The notes: generated by a model from the sequence alone, not told the origin. A stretch of 64,000 nt of DNA from Salinimicrobium terrae DSM 17865 (GCF_000424665.1 NZ_AUKI01000023.1:93217-157216), one strand, 5' to 3'. Counted from the stretch's first letter, positions 1-10,487 are shown. Made by a program: numbers and translations.

Positions 1-2046
1 CATAGGTCTTGTCTTACTCTCATCAAAACGAATGGCCTTTCCACTTTTTAGAGCCAACATCACCTGACTTTCCCCTGTTGTGAGCCTTGCCTCAAGCAAT
101 TCATCTCCTTCCCTTATGGTTATAGCATTAATACCATTAGTTCTCGGTCTAGAGTACTGCTCCAGGGAAGTTTTTTTCACTTGTCCTTTCTTGGTAGCCA
201 TCATGACATAATGGCTATTAATATACTCTTCGTCCTTGAGGTCTTTTGTACAAATAAATGCTTTTAATTTATCGTCGGGTTCAAGATTAATCAGATTCTG
301 AATTGCTCTACCCTTTGAAGTTTTACTTCCTTCGGGAATCTCAAACACCCTCATCCAGAAACACTTACCTTTTTCAGTAAAAAATAACATGTACTGGTGA
401 TTTGTTCCTATAAAAAGATTTTCAAGAAAATCTTCATTCCTGGTTGTAGACCCTTTCTGGCCAACGCCACCTCTGTTCTGGGTTTTATATTCAGTAAGAG
501 AGGTCCTTTTAATATAGCCCGCGTGTGAAATAGTTATTACTACCTGCTCATCGGGGATCATATCTTCCATGCTTAGGTCTCCCCCGGCATATTCTATTGT
601 AGAACGTCTTTCATCTCCATACTTCTCTTTAACCTCGAGCAGCTCATCTTTAATCACCTGCATTCTTCGTTCCTTTCGCGCCAGTATATCCTTAAGATCT
701 TCAATTGTCTTCATGATCTCTTCATACTCTACACGAAGTTTATCTTGTTCAAGACCTGTAAGTTGTCTTAATCGCATTTCCACGATTGCTTTAGCCTGGA
801 TCTCGGTAAGCTCAAAACGTTCAATTAGCTTAGATCTCGCTTCATCGGCGTTGCTGGAAGCTCTTATAAGAGCAATAACTTCGTCAATATTATCGGAAGC
901 AATGATAAGCCCTTCCAATATATGAGCACGCTCCTCGGCTTTGCGTAGTTCGTATTCCGTACGACGCACCACAACCTCATGGCGATGTTCCACAAAATGA
1001 TAGATCATATCCTTCAAATTCAACATTTGAGGCCGACCTTTTACAAGTGCAATATTATTGACACTGAAGGAATTTTGGAGGGAGGTGTGTTTATAAAGAA
1101 GGTTTAGAACGATATTTGGAATAGCATCTCTTTTGAGGATATAGACTATTCGCATTCCATTACGATCAGATTCATCCCGAATTAGAGAAATTCCCTCTAT
1201 TTTCCTGTCATTTACAAGCTCAGCTGTTTTTTTGATCATTTCAGCCTTGTTGACCTGGTACGGGATTTCTGTGACAATGATTGCTTCCTTACCTGCAACC
1301 TCTTCAGTATGTGCCTTAGCTCTTATCACCACTCTTCCACGACCGGTTTTAAAAGCTTCACGAACTCCGTCATAGCCATAAATGGTACCTCCGGTAGGAA
1401 AATCGGGAGCCTTAACGTGTTCTATAAGTTCGTCTATCTCAATATCGTGATTCTCTATGTATGCTGTAATTCCATCTACAACTTCTGAAAGATTATGAGG
1501 CGGCATATTCGTAGCCATTCCCACTGCAATACCACTGGCACCATTTACAAGTAGATTTGGAATACGTGTCGGTAAAACTGAAGGTTCATGGATGGTATCA
1601 TCAAAGTTAAGCTGCATATCAACAGTTTCCTTATCGATATCGGCTAGCATATCTTCGCTAATCTTGCGCATTCTTGCTTCGGTGTAACGCATAGCAGCAG
1701 GACTATCCCCGTCTACCGAACCAAAGTTACCCTGTCCATCTACCAACATATAACGTAAACTCCACTCCTGGGCCATACGTACCATAGTGTCGTAAACAGA
1801 AGAATCTCCATGCGGGTGAAATTTACCTAAAACTTCCCCTACAATTCTTGCCGATTTTTTGTGAGCTCTGTTGGAAAGAACTCCTAACTCATACATTCCA
1901 TATAAAACCCGGCGATGAACCGGCTTTAAACCGTCACGAACGTCTGGCAGGGCACGTGACACAATGACCGACATTGAATAATCAATGTAGGCCGACTTCA
2001 TTTCATCTTCAATATTGATAGGAATTAACTTTTCTCCTTCAGCCAT
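1..2046 (-). CDS. gyrA: DNA gyrase subunit A (partial, 3' end beyond window)
   Basis: GyrA is the breakage-reunion subunit of DNA gyrase, which introduces negative supercoils. Reading the minus strand from the ATG at 2044-2046 gives an uninterrupted frame of 682 codons that runs off the left edge, so part of the C-terminal beta-pinwheel is missing. The N-terminal winged-helix and catalytic core are clear: the motif [10 protein letters not shown] lies at residues 77-86 and AMRYTEARM contains the expected catalytic Tyr at about residue 121. The quinolone-resistance positions equivalent to E. coli Ser83 and Asp87 are Ser82 and Asp86, which is the wild-type, sensitive pattern. The gene is divergent from clpC across a 256-nt spacer. 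Confidence 0.97.
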   Translation of the reverse strand, partial: MAEGEKLIPINIEDEMKSAYIDYSMSVIVSRALPDVRDGLKPVHRRVLYGMYELGVLSNRAHKKSARIVGEVLGKFHPHGDSSVYDTMVRMAQEWSLRYMLVDGQGNFGSVDGDSPAAMRYTEARMRKISEDMLADIDKETVDMQLNFDDTIHEPSVLPTRIPNLLVNGASGIAVGMATNMPPHNLSEVVDGITAYIENHDIEIDELIEHVKAPDFPTGGTIYGYDGVREAFKTGRGRVVIRAKAHTEEVAGKEAIIVTEIPYQVNKAEMIKKTAELVNDRKIEGISLIRDESDRNGMRIVYILKRDAIPNIVLNLLYKHTSLQNSFSVNNIALVKGRPQMLNLKDMIYHFVEHRHEVVVRRTEYELRKAEERAHILEGLIIASDNIDEVIALIRASSNADEARSKLIERFELTEIQAKAIVEMRLRQLTGLEQDKLRVEYEEIMKTIEDLKDILARKERRMQVIKDELLEVKEKYGDERRSTIEYAGGDLSMEDMIPDEQVVITISHAGYIKRTSLTEYKTQNRGGVGQKGSTTRNEDFLENLFIGTNHQYMLFFTEKGKCFWMRVFEIPEGSKTSKGRAIQNLINLEPDDKLKAFICTKDLKDEEYINSHYVMMATKKGQVKKTSLEQYSRPRTNGINAITIREGDELLEARLTTGESQVMLALKSGKAIRFDESKTRPM

Positions 2047-2225
2047 AAATACTTGTTATTTTGGTTCAAAAATCTAACGTGCCAATTTACGCATTTTAAG
2101 CAACCCGGGAGCACTATTCATTGAGGTTTTATTGTATTTTATTAACAAATTTTTAGTTGTGCTTGGTTAATAAGTTCATTACATTCTGCTTTGTTTTATA
2201 AATGCAAATTCGTCAATTAGCTATA

Positions 2226-2237
2226 CTTCATATGAAG
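2226..2237. promoter_or_regulatory. 12-bp perfect palindrome CTTCATATGAAG upstream of clpC
   Basis: A perfect 12-bp palindrome sits in the gyrA-clpC divergent spacer, about 65 nt before clpC. It could be an operator for a dimeric repressor, but nothing else in the sequence supports that and it may be chance. Confidence 0.2.
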
Positions 2238-2302
2238 CCGGTATTGATAATCGGGTATGGTTTTTGAAACCTTAATAATATAATCAGAGAGAAAGGAACA
2301 AA

Positions 2303-4864
2303 ATGGATGATAATTTTTCACCAAGAGTAAAGGATGTAATAGCCTATAGTAAAGAAGAAGCCCTTCGGCTTGGCCACGATTTCATAGGAACCGAGCATTT
2401 AATGTTGGGTCTTCTAAGGGATGGGGATGGCAAAGCCATTAACATACTGCACGCCCTGGATGTCGATCTCACACATTTGAGAAGAAAAGTAGAAATTCTT
2501 AGCCCCGCTAATCCAGATGTGGCAGTAGAAACTAATGAGAAGAGAAACCTCCACTTAACAAGGCAGGCAGAAAGAGCTTTAAAAACCACATTTTTGGAAG
2601 CTAAGCTATTTCAAAGCACTTCTATAAATACTGCACATTTATTATTGTGCATTTTAAGGAACGAAAATGATCCCACCACCAAGCTATTAAATAAGCTAAA
2701 GGTGGATTATGACGGGGTAAAAGATCAGTTTAAATATATGATCACCAATGATGACGATTATATAGATTCCCCTACTTCTGAATCCTTTTCTGATGAAGAT
2801 GCGACTTCAGAAGATGCCGGAAAAGGCAATCCCTTTGCAGGCACACCCGGAAAATCCACAAAGAAATCAAAGACTCCGGTCTTAGATAACTTCGGAAGGG
2901 ATCTAACTGCATTGGCAGAACTGGATAAACTTGATCCTGTTGTAGGCCGTGAGAAGGAGATTGAACGGGTTTCGCAGATCTTAAGTCGTAGAAAAAAGAA
3001 CAATCCGCTCCTTATTGGAGAACCCGGAGTTGGTAAGTCGGCTATTGCCGAAGGTCTTGCCCTTCGTATAGTAAAAAGAAAGGTTTCACGAATCCTGTTC
3101 GACAAGCGCGTCGTTACTCTTGATCTTGCCAGTTTAGTGGCAGGAACAAAGTACCGGGGCCAGTTCGAGGAGAGAATGAAAGCTGTAATGAACGAGCTTG
3201 AAAAGAATGATGATATTATTCTTTTCATTGATGAGATACATACTATTGTAGGTGCCGGTGGCGCCACAGGAAGTCTTGACGCCAGTAACATGTTTAAACC
3301 TGCACTGGCAAGAGGTGAAATTCAATGTATTGGTGCTACAACCCTTGATGAATACAGGCAATACATAGAAAAAGACGGAGCTTTAGAAAGACGTTTCCAA
3401 AAAGTAATCGTAGAACCCACTACTATTGAGGAAACTATCGAGATCCTGAACAATATAAAAGACAAGTACGAAGAACATCACAATGTTACCTATACAGATG
3501 AAGCCATACAGGCATGTGTCAAGCTCACCAGCCGATATATGACCGACAGGTTTTTACCAGACAAGGCTATTGATGCCCTTGATGAAGCAGGATCACGGGT
3601 ACACATTACCAATATCGATGTTCCCAAGCAGATTTTGGAACTTGAGAGAAAGCTGGAAGAAGTAAGGGAGCTTAAAAATACTGTAGTAAAGAAACAGAAG
3701 TATGAAGAAGCTGCCAAACTGCGTGACGATGAAAAAAATATAGAAAAAGAACTGGCTCAAGCACAGTCAAAATGGGAAGAGGAATCTAAAATGCACCGTG
3801 AAACGGTGACAGAAGATAATGTGGCCGATGTAGTGTCCATGATGACAGGAGTTCCTGTTAACAGAATCGCTCAAACCGAAATCAATAAACTTTTCAAATT
3901 ACCTGAATTGATTAAAGGAAAAGTTATTGGCCAGGATGAAGCAGTTGGAAAGGTGGTAAAAGCCATTCAACGTAATCGTGCCGGTCTTAAAGATCCGAAT
4001 AAACCTATTGGTTCCTTTATATTCCTTGGTCAAACAGGAGTTGGTAAGACTCAATTAGCAAAGATTCTTTCAAGGGAGCTTTTTGACAATGAAGATGCGT
4101 TGATTCGTATCGATATGAGTGAGTACATGGAAAAATTTGCGGTAAGCAGATTAATTGGTGCACCTCCGGGTTATGTAGGATATGAAGAAGGTGGTCAGCT
4201 TACCGAGAAAGTACGCAGAAAGCCTTACGCAGTGATCCTTCTGGACGAGGTAGAAAAAGCTCACCCCGATGTATTCAACATGTTGCTTCAGGTCCTTGAT
4301 GACGGATATTTAACAGACAGTCTTGGTCGCAAGATCGACTTTAGGAATACAATTATCATTATGACCTCCAACATTGGAGCAAGAAAACTGAAAGATTTTG
4401 GTCAGGGAGTTGGATTCGGAACTACCGCAAGGAAGAACCAGATGGACGACAATGCCCGGGGAGTTATTGAAAGCGCTTTGAAAAAAGCCTTTGCTCCCGA
4501 GTTTCTTAACCGTGTTGATGACGTGGTTATCTTTAATCCTCTTGAACAGGAAGATATCTTTAAGATCATCGATATTGAACTTGAAAAACTCTTCGGAAGA
4601 ATTGGTGCTCTTGGGTATAACCTGGAATTAAGTCCTGAAGCAAAAAAGTATATTGCTGAAAAAGGATTTGATAAACAATATGGTGCAAGACCTTTAAATC
4701 GTGCCATTCAAAAATACATCGAAGACGCACTGGCCGAGGAGATCATTACTTCCCACATTTCTGAAGGAGATAAAGTTCTCATGGATCTTGATGAAGAGAA
4801 AAAGGAATTGACTATAAAGGTTGAAAAAGCCAAAAAGGAGACAAATTCCGAAGATTCAAAATAA
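2303..4864 (+). CDS. clpC: ATP-dependent Clp protease ATP-binding subunit ClpC
   Basis: This 853-residue AAA+ unfoldase delivers misfolded or tagged proteins to ClpP. The domain order is an N-terminal Clp repeat domain (about 1-150), a first AAA module with Walker A GEPGVGKS at 239-246, a middle coiled-coil region containing a UVR-like stretch (about 420-490), and a second AAA module with Walker A GQTGVGKT at 576-583. A V-G-F tripeptide at 703-705 matches the ClpP-docking loop. The middle region and UVR motif favour ClpC over ClpA or ClpB. A plausible Shine-Dalgarno sequence (AAAGGAA) lies just before the ATG, which is unusual for this phylum. A strong bidirectional terminator follows. Confidence 0.96.
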   Translation: MDDNFSPRVKDVIAYSKEEALRLGHDFIGTEHLMLGLLRDGDGKAINILHALDVDLTHLRRKVEILSPANPDVAVETNEKRNLHLTRQAERALKTTFLEAKLFQSTSINTAHLLLCILRNENDPTTKLLNKLKVDYDGVKDQFKYMITNDDDYIDSPTSESFSDEDATSEDAGKGNPFAGTPGKSTKKSKTPVLDNFGRDLTALAELDKLDPVVGREKEIERVSQILSRRKKNNPLLIGEPGVGKSAIAEGLALRIVKRKVSRILFDKRVVTLDLASLVAGTKYRGQFEERMKAVMNELEKNDDIILFIDEIHTIVGAGGATGSLDASNMFKPALARGEIQCIGATTLDEYRQYIEKDGALERRFQKVIVEPTTIEETIEILNNIKDKYEEHHNVTYTDEAIQACVKLTSRYMTDRFLPDKAIDALDEAGSRVHITNIDVPKQILELERKLEEVRELKNTVVKKQKYEEAAKLRDDEKNIEKELAQAQSKWEEESKMHRETVTEDNVADVVSMMTGVPVNRIAQTEINKLFKLPELIKGKVIGQDEAVGKVVKAIQRNRAGLKDPNKPIGSFIFLGQTGVGKTQLAKILSRELFDNEDALIRIDMSEYMEKFAVSRLIGAPPGYVGYEEGGQLTEKVRRKPYAVILLDEVEKAHPDVFNMLLQVLDDGYLTDSLGRKIDFRNTIIIMTSNIGARKLKDFGQGVGFGTTARKNQMDDNARGVIESALKKAFAPEFLNRVDDVVIFNPLEQEDIFKIIDIELEKLFGRIGALGYNLELSPEAKKYIAEKGFDKQYGARPLNRAIQKYIEDALAEEIITSHISEGDKVLMDLDEEKKELTIKVEKAKKETNSEDSK

Positions 4865-4885
4865 ATTAAATATTTAATAAAACAG

Positions 4886-4920
4886 AAAGAGCCTGTGATG
4901 AATCACAGGCTCTTTTTATT
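4886..4920. terminator. Bidirectional rho-independent terminator between clpC and hisIE
   Basis: A perfect 13-bp stem (AAAGAGCCTGTGA / TCACAGGCTCTTT) with a 4-nt TGAA loop is followed by a T-rich tail on the plus strand and has an A-rich flank giving U-rich RNA on the minus strand. It serves the convergent clpC and hisIE genes. Confidence 0.9.
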
Positions 4921-5521
4921 TTTTGCTGTGTCTGGCTTTCAGGATCTCTGTTACGTCCTCAAGCATAAAGCCTTTTGCCTGCAGGAGGATAAGGTAATGA
5001 AACAACAGGTCCGCACTTTCGTTTAGAAACAGTTCGTCATTCTCATCTTTGGATTCAATGACAACTTCCACCGCCTCCTCTCCCACTTTCTGTGCGATCT
5101 TATTGATTCCGCTCCGAAAAAGGGAAGCAACATAACTCTTCTCGTTTTCAAAATTTAATCTTCTGTCCGAGATCACCTCTTCCAGCTGTGTCAAAAATGG
5201 CATTTCTGAAACATTTTTTTCTCCCCAACAAGTATCGGTTCCTTTATGGCAGGTCGGACCTTCAGGATTGACGTAGACCAGCAACGTATCATTGTCACAG
5301 TCCACTTTAAGGTCAACCAGGTGTAAAAAATTTCCGCTTTCTTCTCCTTTAGTCCACAACCGTTGCTTACTGCGGCTGAAAAATGTCACTTTCCTGGTCT
5401 CCCTGGTTTTCTCCAGCGCCTCTTGGTTCATGTATCCTAACATGAGCACATTCCTGGTTTCGGCATCCTGAATTACCGCAGGCACCAAACCGTCTTTATC
5501 TTTTGAAAAATCTATTTTCAT
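4916..5521 (-). CDS. hisI: Bifunctional phosphoribosyl-AMP cyclohydrolase / phosphoribosyl-ATP pyrophosphatase
   Basis: This 201-residue HisIE fusion catalyses steps 2 and 3 of histidine synthesis. The N-terminal half is the cyclohydrolase, with the zinc-ligand region GPTCHKGTDTCW around residues 88-100. The C-terminal half (about 110-201) is the pyrophosphatase, with the motif KVGEEAVEVV typical of the MazG-like fold. It is the last gene of the his operon and is separated from hisF by 126 nt that hold a small palindrome. The fusion is standard in Bacteroidota. Confidence 0.96.
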   Translation of the reverse strand: MKIDFSKDKDGLVPAVIQDAETRNVLMLGYMNQEALEKTRETRKVTFFSRSKQRLWTKGEESGNFLHLVDLKVDCDNDTLLVYVNPEGPTCHKGTDTCWGEKNVSEMPFLTQLEEVISDRRLNFENEKSYVASLFRSGINKIAQKVGEEAVEVVIESKDENDELFLNESADLLFHYLILLQAKGFMLEDVTEILKARHSKK

Positions 5522-5581
5522 ACTTCTTTTTTATAAAATAATCTTCATTGAGTGTGCTGTCGGAAATTTTCTTAAGGTGTC

Positions 5582-5603
5582 AGGTCGACCGAAGTCGGGA
5601 CCT
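5582..5603. repeat. Small imperfect palindrome (REP-like) between hisF and hisIE
   Basis: The stretch AGGTCGAC-CGAA-GTCGGGACCT forms a short hairpin with one mismatch in the hisF-hisIE spacer. Its appearance resembles the extragenic palindromes scattered in Flavobacteriaceae genomes. No second copy was noticed in this window. Confidence 0.35.
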
Positions 5604-5647
5604 TCTGCCAACATCTTTGTTTCTCGATGACCACTAATCACGGAATA

Positions 5648-6403
5648 CTAAATTCTAACTTCGATCCCCTTCTCCTTCATCTCCTGCTTAAGATCCTTAA
5701 TTTCTATTTCCTTGAAATGGAAAACACTTGCCGCCAGGGCAGCATCGGCTTTCCCTTTTATAAAGGCATCACAAAAATGTTCTTTACTCCCTGCACCTCC
5801 GGAAGCGATTATAGGTATATTCACCATTTCTGAAATCTTTGCCAGAGCTTCATTCGCGAATCCAGCTTTAGTTCCGTCGTGATCCATCGAGGTAAAGAGT
5901 ATCTCTCCTGCCCCACGTTCCTCAACTTCTTTTACCCAGTCAAAAAGATCAATTTCTGTCGGTACTTTTCCGCCGACAAGATGCACCAGCCATTTCCCTT
6001 CCACCTGTTTTGCGTCTATTGCCACAACAATACACTGTTTCCCGAATTTAGCTGCCAGATCATTAATGAGTTGCGGATTCTTAACTGCAGCCGAATTAAT
6101 TGCTACTTTATCGGCTCCGTTTTGCAGCAGGATATCCACATCTTCTATAGAAGAAATTCCTCCCCCTACAGTAAACGGAATATTTACTGTAGCCGCAACC
6201 TTTCGCACAAGTTCTGCCAGTGTTTTTCTCTTTTGTTCCGTTGCCGTAATATCCAGAAACACCAGTTCATCTGCGCCCGAATTTGAGTAGGCTTCTGCCA
6301 ACTCCACAGGATCACCGGCATCCCGAAGACTTACGAAATTTACTCCTTTGACGGTCCGCCCGTCTTTTATATCCAGACACGGAATAATTCTTTTGGTTAA
6401 CAT
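5648..6403 (-). CDS. hisF: Imidazole glycerol phosphate synthase subunit HisF (cyclase)
   Basis: HisF is the (beta-alpha)8 barrel cyclase that, with HisH, converts PRFAR and ammonia to IGP and AICAR. The 251-residue frame starts [20 protein letters not shown], the canonical HisF opening with the catalytic Asp at residue 11. It also carries a D-x-T-A-T motif and a phosphate-binding GGGISS loop, and the length is normal. It follows hisA in the operon with a 67-nt AT-rich spacer. Confidence 0.97.
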   Translation of the reverse strand: MLTKRIIPCLDIKDGRTVKGVNFVSLRDAGDPVELAEAYSNSGADELVFLDITATEQKRKTLAELVRKVAATVNIPFTVGGGISSIEDVDILLQNGADKVAINSAAVKNPQLINDLAAKFGKQCIVVAIDAKQVEGKWLVHLVGGKVPTEIDLFDWVKEVEERGAGEILFTSMDHDGTKAGFANEALAKISEMVNIPIIASGGAGSKEHFCDAFIKGKADAALAASVFHFKEIEIKDLKQEMKEKGIEVRI

Positions 6404-6470
6404 GTATTAAGTAGTTAAAATTGAGAATTTTAATTTTGGTGCTTGTTAATTGGTGCTTATAATTTGAAAT

Positions 6471-7190
6471 TTACCGGATAAAATCTTCCAGCTGTTTTAA
6501 GCTTATTTTGTTCTCATAGATCGCTTTACCTAAAATTGCTCCTTCACAGCCAATTTCCTGAAGTTTCGGCAAATCATCAAATTCCGCAATTCCCCCTGAG
6601 GCTATCAGATTTAAATCTGGAGTTTCTTTTAATATTTTGCGGTACAACTCAAAAGATGGTCCTTGTAACATTCCATCTTTGGCAATATCTGTGCAGATCA
6701 CGTAATTCACACCTTTCTTCCTGTAATTCTGTATGAAAGGGATCAAATCTTCTTCAGAATCTTCTAGCCATCCGCTTACTGCCACCTTCTCATCTTTAGC
6801 ATCTGCTCCAAGAATGATCTTTTCACTTCCATACTTCTCAAGCCAGGACAGGAAAGTCTCGGGATCTTTGATGGCTATACTTCCACCGGTGATCTGGGAA
6901 GCACCGCTGTTGAAAGCTATTTTCAGGTCCTCATCAGTTTTAAGTCCGCCGCCGAAGTCAATTTTAAGATCCGTTCCCGAAGCAATCCTCTCAAGAACCT
7001 TGTGGTTGACGATATGCTTCGATTTGGCCCCGTCAAGATCAACCAGGTGCAGATACTTTATTCCGTGGTCCTGAAATTGCTTCGCCACCTCCAGCGGATT
7101 CTCATTATAAATCTTACTTGTATTATAATCACCTTGCGAAAGTCTGACGCACTTTCCGTCAATGATGTCTATAGCGGGAATTAATCTCAT
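6471..7190 (-). CDS. hisA: 1-(5-phosphoribosyl)-5-[(5-phosphoribosylamino)methylideneamino]imidazole-4-carboxamide isomerase
   Basis: HisA is the barrel-fold ProFAR isomerase. The 239-residue frame begins [20 protein letters not shown] with the expected Asp8. It has the [10 protein letters not shown] phosphate loop, a second catalytic Asp in CTDIAKDGM and the [10 protein letters not shown] loop. Its length and similarity to HisF fit the family. It lies downstream of the four-helix-bundle gene that interrupts the hisH-hisA junction. Confidence 0.96.
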   Translation of the reverse strand: MRLIPAIDIIDGKCVRLSQGDYNTSKIYNENPLEVAKQFQDHGIKYLHLVDLDGAKSKHIVNHKVLERIASGTDLKIDFGGGLKTDEDLKIAFNSGASQITGGSIAIKDPETFLSWLEKYGSEKIILGADAKDEKVAVSGWLEDSEEDLIPFIQNYRKKGVNYVICTDIAKDGMLQGPSFELYRKILKETPDLNLIASGGIAEFDDLPKLQEIGCEGAILGKAIYENKISLKQLEDFIR

Positions 7191-7192
7191 GT

Positions 7193-7230
7193 GAAGTTGG
7201 AGTTTAGAATTACGAAATTAGAAGTTAAAG
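7193..7230. repeat. Left inverted repeat flanking the four-helix-bundle gene
   Basis: The sequence at 7193-7230 (GAAGTTGG...GAATTACGAAATTAGAAGTTAAAG) is, in reverse complement, an imperfect copy of the two tandem repeat units at 7609-7637 and 7642-7670 on the other side of the small gene. The shared core is TAACTTCTAA-TTTCGTAAT-TCTAA. Confidence 0.5.
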
Positions 7231-7587
7231 CTAGGTTCTGTTTTGATTGCGGCGGGCAGTATTTATTGAAGTGACAACGATAGAAATTATTTCATTAGCC
7301 TCGGAATGTAAATTTTTTACCTCCTCCAAATCATTGTTAAGTATCTCCAGAAAAAGTTCCAGGAAATACATACTCTCATCGGCCTCTTCTTCAACGATTT
7401 TCAATTTATTTATAAAGTCGGCAGTGGATTTTCCTCTGAGTGCTGCACGATAATTAGCACCTACAGAACTCGAACTCCTCAATAATTGATTTACATAAGC
7501 ATTATATTCTCTCGAATGAGGGATTTTATGACAAAACTTCCAGCAATCTACAGCGAACTCTTTGGTTCTTGATTTCAAATCTTTCAT
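7231..7587 (-). CDS. Four-helix-bundle protein (S23 / 23S rRNA intervening-sequence protein family)
   Basis: The 118-residue protein matches the S23-type four-helix-bundle family. Recognisable segments are DLKSRTKEFAVDCWKFC near the N-terminus, QLLRSSSSVGANYRAALRGKS in the middle, and a C-terminal KIVEEEADESMYFLELF helix. Family members are often encoded in 23S rRNA intervening sequences but also occur as stand-alone genes, and their function is unknown. It is inserted in the his operon between hisH and hisA, is not a histidine enzyme, and is bounded by related inverted repeats on both sides, which suggests it arrived as a unit. Confidence 0.85.
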   Translation of the reverse strand: MKDLKSRTKEFAVDCWKFCHKIPHSREYNAYVNQLLRSSSSVGANYRAALRGKSTADFINKLKIVEEEADESMYFLELFLEILNNDLEEVKNLHSEANEIISIVVTSINTARRNQNRT

Positions 7588-7608
7588 TTCCTTAGTTTTA
7601 AAAACAAT

Positions 7609-7670
7609 CGTACTTCTAACCTCGTAATCCTACCTTCACTTCGTACTTCTAACTTCGTAAATCTAACTTC
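7609..7670. repeat. Two tandem 29-nt repeats at the hisH 3' end
   Basis: Two direct copies of the 29-nt unit CGTACTTCTAAC(C/T)TCGTA... lie at 7609-7637 and 7642-7670 with a 4-nt spacer. The second copy contains the hisH stop codon (7649-7651) and encodes its last six or so residues. An inverted relative lies at 7193-7230 beyond the four-helix-bundle gene. Confidence 0.6.
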
Positions 7671-8269
7671 AAAAAGTTTTCCAGAATTTTCTCTCCTGCA
7701 CTACTACTCTTTTCCGGATGAAATTGGACTCCGTAGAAATTGTCTTTGTTTAAGGCTGAAGAATAATTAACTCCGTAGTCACATTTTGCAATGGTCTCGG
7801 CACAAACTGGGGCATAAAAACTGTGTACGAGGTAAACGAACTTCTGTTCCGCTACTCCTTCAAAAAGAGGAGTTTTGAGCTCTTTTATCCTGTTCCAGCC
7901 AATGTGCGGAACCTTTAATGTTTTTTCAAAATGGATCACATCTACATCAAAAATCCCCAGACCGTCTGTATCGCCTTCTTCGGAACGGTTGCACATGAGT
8001 TGCATGCCCAAACAAATCCCCAAAACCGGCTGCTTTAACAGCGGAATTAATTTATCCAAACCTGTACTCTTCAGCTTTTTCATGGCAGAACTGGCCTCTC
8101 CCACTCCGGGAAAAATCACTTTATCTGCTGATTTAATTTCTTCAGCATCATGACTTAAAACACCTTCATAGCCGAGTCTTTCCAAAGCAAATTTGATGCT
8201 CTGAATATTACCCGCGCCGTAATTTATTATAACAACTTTCTCAGAAACCTTTCTTTTCTCAATACTCAT
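7649..8269 (-). CDS. hisH: Imidazole glycerol phosphate synthase subunit HisH (glutaminase)
   Basis: HisH is a class I glutamine amidotransferase that supplies ammonia to HisF. The 206-residue frame has VVIINYGAGNIQS near the start, the nucleophile elbow GICLGMQLM with the catalytic Cys, and the His-Glu pair in VQFHPEKS. The last residues (KLDLRS) are encoded within a tandem repeat that overlaps the stop codon, so the C-terminus may have been rewritten by repeat insertion. The start used gives a few extra residues before the conserved VVIINYG. Confidence 0.95.
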   Translation of the reverse strand: MSIEKRKVSEKVVIINYGAGNIQSIKFALERLGYEGVLSHDAEEIKSADKVIFPGVGEASSAMKKLKSTGLDKLIPLLKQPVLGICLGMQLMCNRSEEGDTDGLGIFDVDVIHFEKTLKVPHIGWNRIKELKTPLFEGVAEQKFVYLVHSFYAPVCAETIAKCDYGVNYSSALNKDNFYGVQFHPEKSSSAGEKILENFLKLDLRS

Positions 8270-8301
8270 ATCTCAAGTCTCAAATCAATATCTCACATCA
8301 A

Positions 8302-9438
8302 TTATAGCATTCCCTTAGTTGACGGCAGGATCATTTTTTCAGGATCTCTTTTTACCGCTACCTTAATTGCCTTGGCAAAAGCTTTAAAAATGGCTTCTAT
8401 CTTGTGATGTTCGTTGGTGCCTTCGGCTTTTACGTTTAGATTCGCTTTAGCGCCATCTGTAAAAGATTTAAAAAAGTGGTAAAACATTTCTGTAGGCATA
8501 TTCCCGACCATTTCTCTTTTAAAATCTGCTTCCCATACCAACCAGTTCCTTCCGCCGAAATCGATCGCCACCTGCGCCAGACAATCGTCCATTGGAAGTG
8601 CAAAACCATAACGTTCTATTCCCAGTTTGTTTCCCAAAGCTTTGGAAAATACTTCCCCAAGTGCAATCGCAGTATCTTCAATGGTGTGGTGCTCATCTAC
8701 CTCCAGGTCTCCCTTTACCTCAATTTCCAGATCCATTTGCCCATGGCGCGCAATTTGGTCGAGCATATGATCAAAAAATTTAATTCCGGTGTCAATTTTG
8801 CTTTTCCCAGTCCCATCAAGATTAAGTGAAATGGAAATATCAGTTTCATTTGTTTTCCGTTCTATGGAAGCTGTTCGCTCCTCCAGCTTTAGAAATTCAT
8901 AGATTTTTTTCCAGTCGTTGGTCTCAAGATTTATATACTTTTCAAGCTCCTCCTTCTTCACCGAAATTTCTCCACTGCCCAGCTCTTCATGACCGGTTAT
9001 AAAAATCCCTTTTGCTCCAAGATTTTTTGCCAATTCCATATCTGTAAGCCGGTCCCCAAGTACAAAGGAATTTTCAAGATCATATTTTTCAGAATCAAAA
9101 TAAGCTTTTAAAAGTCCTGTTCCGGGTTTCCTCGTGGATGCATTATCTTCAGGGAAAGTGCGGTCGATCACAATTTCCTCAAATTTCACTCCTTCACCTT
9201 CAAAAGCTTTCAAGATAAAATTTTGAACAGGCCAAAAAGTGTCTTCCGGAAAGGAATCTGTTCCCAACCCATCCTGATTAGTAACCATTACCAGTTCATA
9301 ATCCAGTTCCTTTGCAATTTTTGACAGGTATTGGAAAGCTCCCGGAAAAAACTCCAGCTTTTCAAAACGATCTAATTGATAATCTTCGGGTTCCAGAACA
9401 ATGGTACCGTCACGATCTATAAATAATATTTTTTTCAT
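8302..9438 (-). CDS. hisB: Bifunctional histidinol-phosphatase / imidazoleglycerol-phosphate dehydratase
   Basis: This 378-residue fusion catalyses the IGP dehydratase and histidinol-phosphate phosphatase steps. The N-terminal HAD-type phosphatase has the DRDGT nucleophile motif with Asp8 and Asp10. The dehydratase starts near residue 190 ([15 protein letters not shown]) and has the metal-binding motifs [20 protein letters not shown] and EHHKIEA. Its start overlaps the hisC stop by 4 nt (ATGA), indicating translational coupling. Confidence 0.97.
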   Translation of the reverse strand: MKKILFIDRDGTIVLEPEDYQLDRFEKLEFFPGAFQYLSKIAKELDYELVMVTNQDGLGTDSFPEDTFWPVQNFILKAFEGEGVKFEEIVIDRTFPEDNASTRKPGTGLLKAYFDSEKYDLENSFVLGDRLTDMELAKNLGAKGIFITGHEELGSGEISVKKEELEKYINLETNDWKKIYEFLKLEERTASIERKTNETDISISLNLDGTGKSKIDTGIKFFDHMLDQIARHGQMDLEIEVKGDLEVDEHHTIEDTAIALGEVFSKALGNKLGIERYGFALPMDDCLAQVAIDFGGRNWLVWEADFKREMVGNMPTEMFYHFFKSFTDGAKANLNVKAEGTNEHHKIEAIFKAFAKAIKVAVKRDPEKMILPSTKGML

Positions 9439-10487
9439 GCTTTTAATCTCTTTAAAACCTCAATTAATTCTTTGTTCTCATCTGGGGTTCCCACAGTAAA
9501 TCTTAGTGTATTTTCACAAAGTTCCTGATTACTGCGATTGCGAACTACCACTCCGGCTTCCACCAATTGCTTATATTTTTTGTCGGCATCTTCAACTCTG
9601 ACCAACAAGAAGTTTGCATCTGACGGAAAAATCTCCTTCACAAATGCCATTTTTGAAAGGTTAGTTCGCAGCAGTTCCCTTTCTTTTAGAATAAGCTGCA
9701 CCTCTTCTTTTACCACTTCTGAATTTTTAAGCTGTGTCAGAGCTTTTTGCTGCGAAAGCTCATTTACATTGTATGGCGGCTTGATCTTGTTGAGAATATC
9801 AACTATTTCTTCGGAAGCATAGCAGATGCCCAGTCTAATTCCGGCCTGGCCGAATGCTTTGGAAAGTGTTTGAGTGATTACCAAATTCGGAAATTCATGA
9901 AGCCGCTCCAGCCAACTTCTTTCAGCCGAAAAATCTATGTAAGCTTCGTCAATGACTACCAAACCATTAAAACTTTTCAGGATCTTTTCTATAGAAGCCT
10001 CAGAAAATGAGTTTCCTGTTGGATTATTCGGGGAGCAGAGGAAAATAATTTTTGTCCGTTCATCAACTTTTTGAAGAATGCTATCCACATCGGGTTGAAA
10101 GTCGGTTTTTAAAACCACTTCCCGGTCTTCAACTTCATTTAACCCTGCCAAGACTTTGTACATCCCATAAGTGGGCGGCAAAGTGATCACGTTATCAACC
10201 TGCGGCTGGCAAAATGCCCGAAATATTAAATCCAGTACTTCATCACTACCGTTTCCGAGTAAAATTTGTGCTTCAGAAACCCCTTTTTGAGAAGCAAGGA
10301 CATGCTTCACCTTCCCCTGCTGAGGATCGGGATAGCGGTTCACTCCATTATCAAAAGGATTTTCATTGGCGTCCAAAAATGTCATTTTTCGGCCATCGGT
10401 TTTGTACTCGTCACGAGCCGAAGAATAAGGCTTCATTTTCAGAACATTCGGACGCACCAGGTTTTTAAGATCAAAGCTACTTTTCAT
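9435..10487 (-). CDS. hisC: Histidinol-phosphate aminotransferase
   Basis: HisC is a PLP-dependent class I/II aminotransferase converting imidazole acetol-phosphate to histidinol phosphate. The 350-residue frame contains DANENPF near residue 39, SPNNPTGN around 152-159, the VIDEAYIDF segment, and the Schiff-base lysine at about residue 210 in TQTLSKAFG. The start overlaps the hisD stop by 11 nt and the stop overlaps hisB, so hisD-hisC-hisB form a tightly coupled block. Confidence 0.96.
   Translation of the reverse strand: MKSSFDLKNLVRPNVLKMKPYSSARDEYKTDGRKMTFLDANENPFDNGVNRYPDPQQGKVKHVLASQKGVSEAQILLGNGSDEVLDLIFRAFCQPQVDNVITLPPTYGMYKVLAGLNEVEDREVVLKTDFQPDVDSILQKVDERTKIIFLCSPNNPTGNSFSEASIEKILKSFNGLVVIDEAYIDFSAERSWLERLHEFPNLVITQTLSKAFGQAGIRLGICYASEEIVDILNKIKPPYNVNELSQQKALTQLKNSEVVKEEVQLILKERELLRTNLSKMAFVKEIFPSDANFLLVRVEDADKKYKQLVEAGVVVRNRSNQELCENTLRFTVGTPDENKELIEVLKRLKA

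Noticed and set aside
569..925. 118-residue plus-strand frame inside gyrA
   Set aside because: It is an antisense shadow of gyrA: Ser/Leu-rich, without homology or promoter.
2060..2090. TTGGCACG on the minus strand upstream of gyrA as a sigma-54 site
   Set aside because: The -12 part falls at the wrong spacing (TTTTTG begins several nt too far), and gyrA is a housekeeping gene. It is probably a chance match.
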